DNA from: SAR86 cluster bacterium
Lineage (GTDB): Bacteria > Pseudomonadota > Gammaproteobacteria > Pseudomonadales > Azotimanducaceae
DNA length: 7,385 bases
Direction: 5' to 3'
Assembly (NCBI GenBank): GCA_013204195.1
Contig: JABMOJ010000167.1
Coordinates: forward strand, 1 to 7,385
Shown: positions 6,300-7,385 of the stretch, one piece after another
Layout of the letters: each line of letters starts with the position of its first letter
How positions within the stretch are numbered: position 1 is the stretch's first letter
The notes under the pieces: generated by a model
Seen by the model: the letters and a program-made list of their open reading frames with translations, nothing else
Databases searched by the model: none
Told to the model about the DNA's origin: nothing
Made by a program: the position numbers and the translations under genes

Positions 6300-6806
6300 T
6301 TAAGTAGGTTGATTTGGGGCTGACAAGACCTGGATTTTTGAGTCCAGCAAATGCTCTTCAGCGAAGGTAAACCAACCATGGATGGCCTTGCCCGACAGCA
6401 CGGCAGGCAGCCACAGCCGATCGTCGTCCCACATTTCGTCGAATGGTATGTCATTGATGGGTGTCCACAGGGGAATGGCCTCTGGGGTTTCCGTCGGCGT
6501 ACCCTCATAATCCGTGGCGATAAAGACGTAACCATGGATACGTGGCATATCTTCGGCGTGAAAGAATAATTCGCCGCTGGCTTGGACATTCAACGGTGTG
6601 ATCAGTAGTTCTTCTTGGGTTTCTCGAATGGCGCATTCCCGGGGCGTCTCGCCGATCTCAATATGACCACCGGGGCCATTAATTTTGCCGGCCCCGAGGC
6701 CTCGCTTCTTGCGAATCAGCAGCACCTGGCCTTGTTTGATGACAAATAATAATGTCGCTGACAATTCTGGTTGCCAGGTGTCCCAATCAATATCAGTTAC
6801 TTTCAT
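6300..6806 (-). CDS. MTH1-like Nudix hydrolase (8-oxo-dGTP diphosphatase family)
   Basis: This is a predicted nucleotide-pool sanitising pyrophosphatase that cleaves oxidised purine dNTPs to monophosphates, using Mg2+. The 168-residue protein has the Nudix box at residues 47-69: GHIEIGE, then R61-E62 and E65-E66, with the metal-binding glutamates intact. KINGPGGHIE before it resembles the MTH1 segment. IPFDEMWDDDRLWLP (about 120-134) followed by HGWFTF closely resembles the human MTH1 region whose Trp and Asp pair recognise the base; Trp126, Asp128 and Asp129 are the likely equivalents. Departures from the box are Leu68 where glycine is usual and Thr63 in a hydrophobic position. An SD-like GGAAG lies ten bases before the ATG, rather far. 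A weak promoter candidate is TTGAAG-17-TACTCT at 6871-6899. The precise substrate is inferred from the family. Confidence 0.9.
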   Translation of the reverse strand: MKVTDIDWDTWQPELSATLLFVIKQGQVLLIRKKRGLGAGKINGPGGHIEIGETPRECAIRETQEELLITPLNVQASGELFFHAEDMPRIHGYVFIATDYEGTPTETPEAIPLWTPINDIPFDEMWDDDRLWLPAVLSGKAIHGWFTFAEEHLLDSKIQVLSAPNQPT

Positions 6807-7079
6807 GTCGTATTTTCTTCCTGCATGGCATTGGCCTGGGTAGGACTTGTTGCGTGCTTTGTGCTCGAGGAGAGTAATCGGTTAAAGGGTCGCCTTCAAG
6901 TGGCGCTCAGCGTGATGGCCACAAACCAAGATGGCGAGACTAATGCTGGCAATCCCGCTGAGCTTGGGACATTATTGCGCATTATTTATGGCTGCAAGAT
7001 GGCCGCAGCGGCTCGATCGAAGCGGTACCATAAGGTTCTGTTAAAACAAATCAGTACGACAATATATCTGGAGAGAAAA

Positions 7080-7193
7080 ATGAGCGTGTTTAATGAAGAA
7101 GATGGCAAGACAGTGAAATCATTGATGTTATCTTTCGCTGGGATTTTCGCGTTGACCGTTGGCCTGATTATACTGGCAGTGGCGCTGACCTAG
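7080..7193 (+). CDS. 37-residue single-pass membrane protein of unknown function
   Basis: The product starts MSVFNEEDGKTVKSL. It has an acidic N-terminus and then one long hydrophobic segment (about residues 16-36) running to the end, so it should span the inner membrane once. A strong SD, GGAGAG at 7070-7075, precedes the ATG at a good distance; this start is chosen on that basis. The frame is open further upstream, to 6771, but that part overlaps the Nudix gene on the other strand and has no membrane-protein or family character. The stop TAG is the first base triplet of a 12-bp tandem repeat. I do not recognise the family and assign no function. It is convergent with the Rieske gene. Confidence 0.65.
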   Translation: MSVFNEEDGKTVKSLMLSFAGIFALTVGLIILAVALT

Positions 7194-7230
7194 TTCCTGA
7201 TCTAGTTCCTGATCTAGTTCCTGATCTAGG
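7191..7230. repeat. 12-bp tandem repeat, three copies plus a partial fourth
   Basis: TAGTTCCTGATC occurs at 7191-7202, 7203-7214 and 7215-7226, all identical, followed by TAGG. The first TAG is the stop codon of the small membrane protein, and since twelve is a multiple of three, TAG recurs in the same frame at 7203, 7215 and 7227. The junction 7218-7232 also reads TTCCT-GATCT-AGGAA, a weak hairpin without a U-run. It lies between convergent genes. Confidence 0.9.
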
Positions 7231-7257
7231 AAGAGAAGTTTCCGCACTGGCTCTAGT

Positions 7258-7385
7258 CTAATAACTCAGCAGTAGATCGCCGCTGACTGGGTCGGGATGT
7301 ATCACAGGCGGCTGCCGTAGTCGGCACTTGGCATTCGCAGGGGACAGGCAGGCGCCGGTACGAACGTCGAAGCGATAGCCATGCC
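7258..7385 (-). CDS. C-terminal part of a Rieske [2Fe-2S] protein (N-terminus beyond window)
   Basis: The last 41 residues of a minus-strand gene enter from the right edge and end at TAG (7258-7260). The visible part begins HGYRFDVRTGACLSPANA and continues to QPPVIHP and LLLSY. HG followed by FD, then TG and C, is the pattern right after the second cluster-binding motif (CPxHG) of Rieske ferredoxins and NirD-like subunits, so the first visible His would be a cluster ligand. The two bases before it (GG) fit a Trp codon, giving WHG. The matching Cys and the first CxH motif are outside the window. It could be a stand-alone ferredoxin-like protein, since only about 40 residues follow the motif, but a longer protein with a C-terminal Rieske domain is possible. 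Confidence 0.75.
   Translation of the reverse strand, partial: HGYRFDVRTGACLSPANAKCRLRQPPVIHPDPVSGDLLLSY

Noticed and set aside
6263..6589. 108-residue minus-strand frame overlapping the Nudix gene
   Set aside because: It is the same strand in a shifted frame, with proline/arginine-rich shadow composition and no own SD.
6771..7079. Upstream extension of the small membrane protein frame to a 140-residue product
   Set aside because: The extension begins inside the Nudix gene on the other strand, shows no family features, and the internal ATG at 7080 has a far better SD.
7218..7232. TTCCT-GATCT-AGGAA hairpin as terminator for the small membrane protein gene
   Set aside because: It has only five base pairs, mostly A-T, with no following U-run, and arises from the tandem repeat junction.

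Overview
The window looks like ordinary chromosome from a gammaproteobacterium of moderate GC content, possibly marine. That placement is inferred from the style of the proteins (BtuB-type receptor, GloB, SulP, SGNH and dienelactone-hydrolase families) and was not tested. I see no rRNA, tRNA, transposase, integrase, CRISPR array or phage gene, and I did not find a new defence or mobile system.

Left part (1-1855): a minus-strand BtuB-type TonB-dependent cobalamin receptor runs off the left edge and is missing its C-terminal barrel. Upstream of it is a complete cobalamin riboswitch on the same strand. A sigma70-like promoter lies before the riboswitch. Between riboswitch and start codon are two hairpins, and one of them buries the btuB Shine-Dalgarno. 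Vitamin B12 import therefore appears to be shut down at translation when cobalamin is plentiful.

Centre (1856-5201): three plus-strand genes in a row, probably one transcription unit. They encode a membrane-anchored SGNH/GDSL hydrolase, a SulP/SLC26 anion permease with a C-terminal STAS domain, and a dienelactone-hydrolase-family enzyme. A 28-codon ORF overlaps both the end of the hydrolase gene and the start of the permease gene, and could couple their translation. Nothing in the sequence ties the three products to one pathway.

Right part (5202-7385): gloB (glyoxalase II) and an MTH1-like Nudix hydrolase lie on the minus strand, convergent to the block above. Both fit metabolite or nucleotide detoxification. 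A 37-residue single-pass membrane protein follows on the plus strand. Its stop codon is the first TAG of a 12-bp tandem repeat that repeats the in-frame stop. At the right edge is the C-terminal end of a minus-strand Rieske [2Fe-2S] protein.
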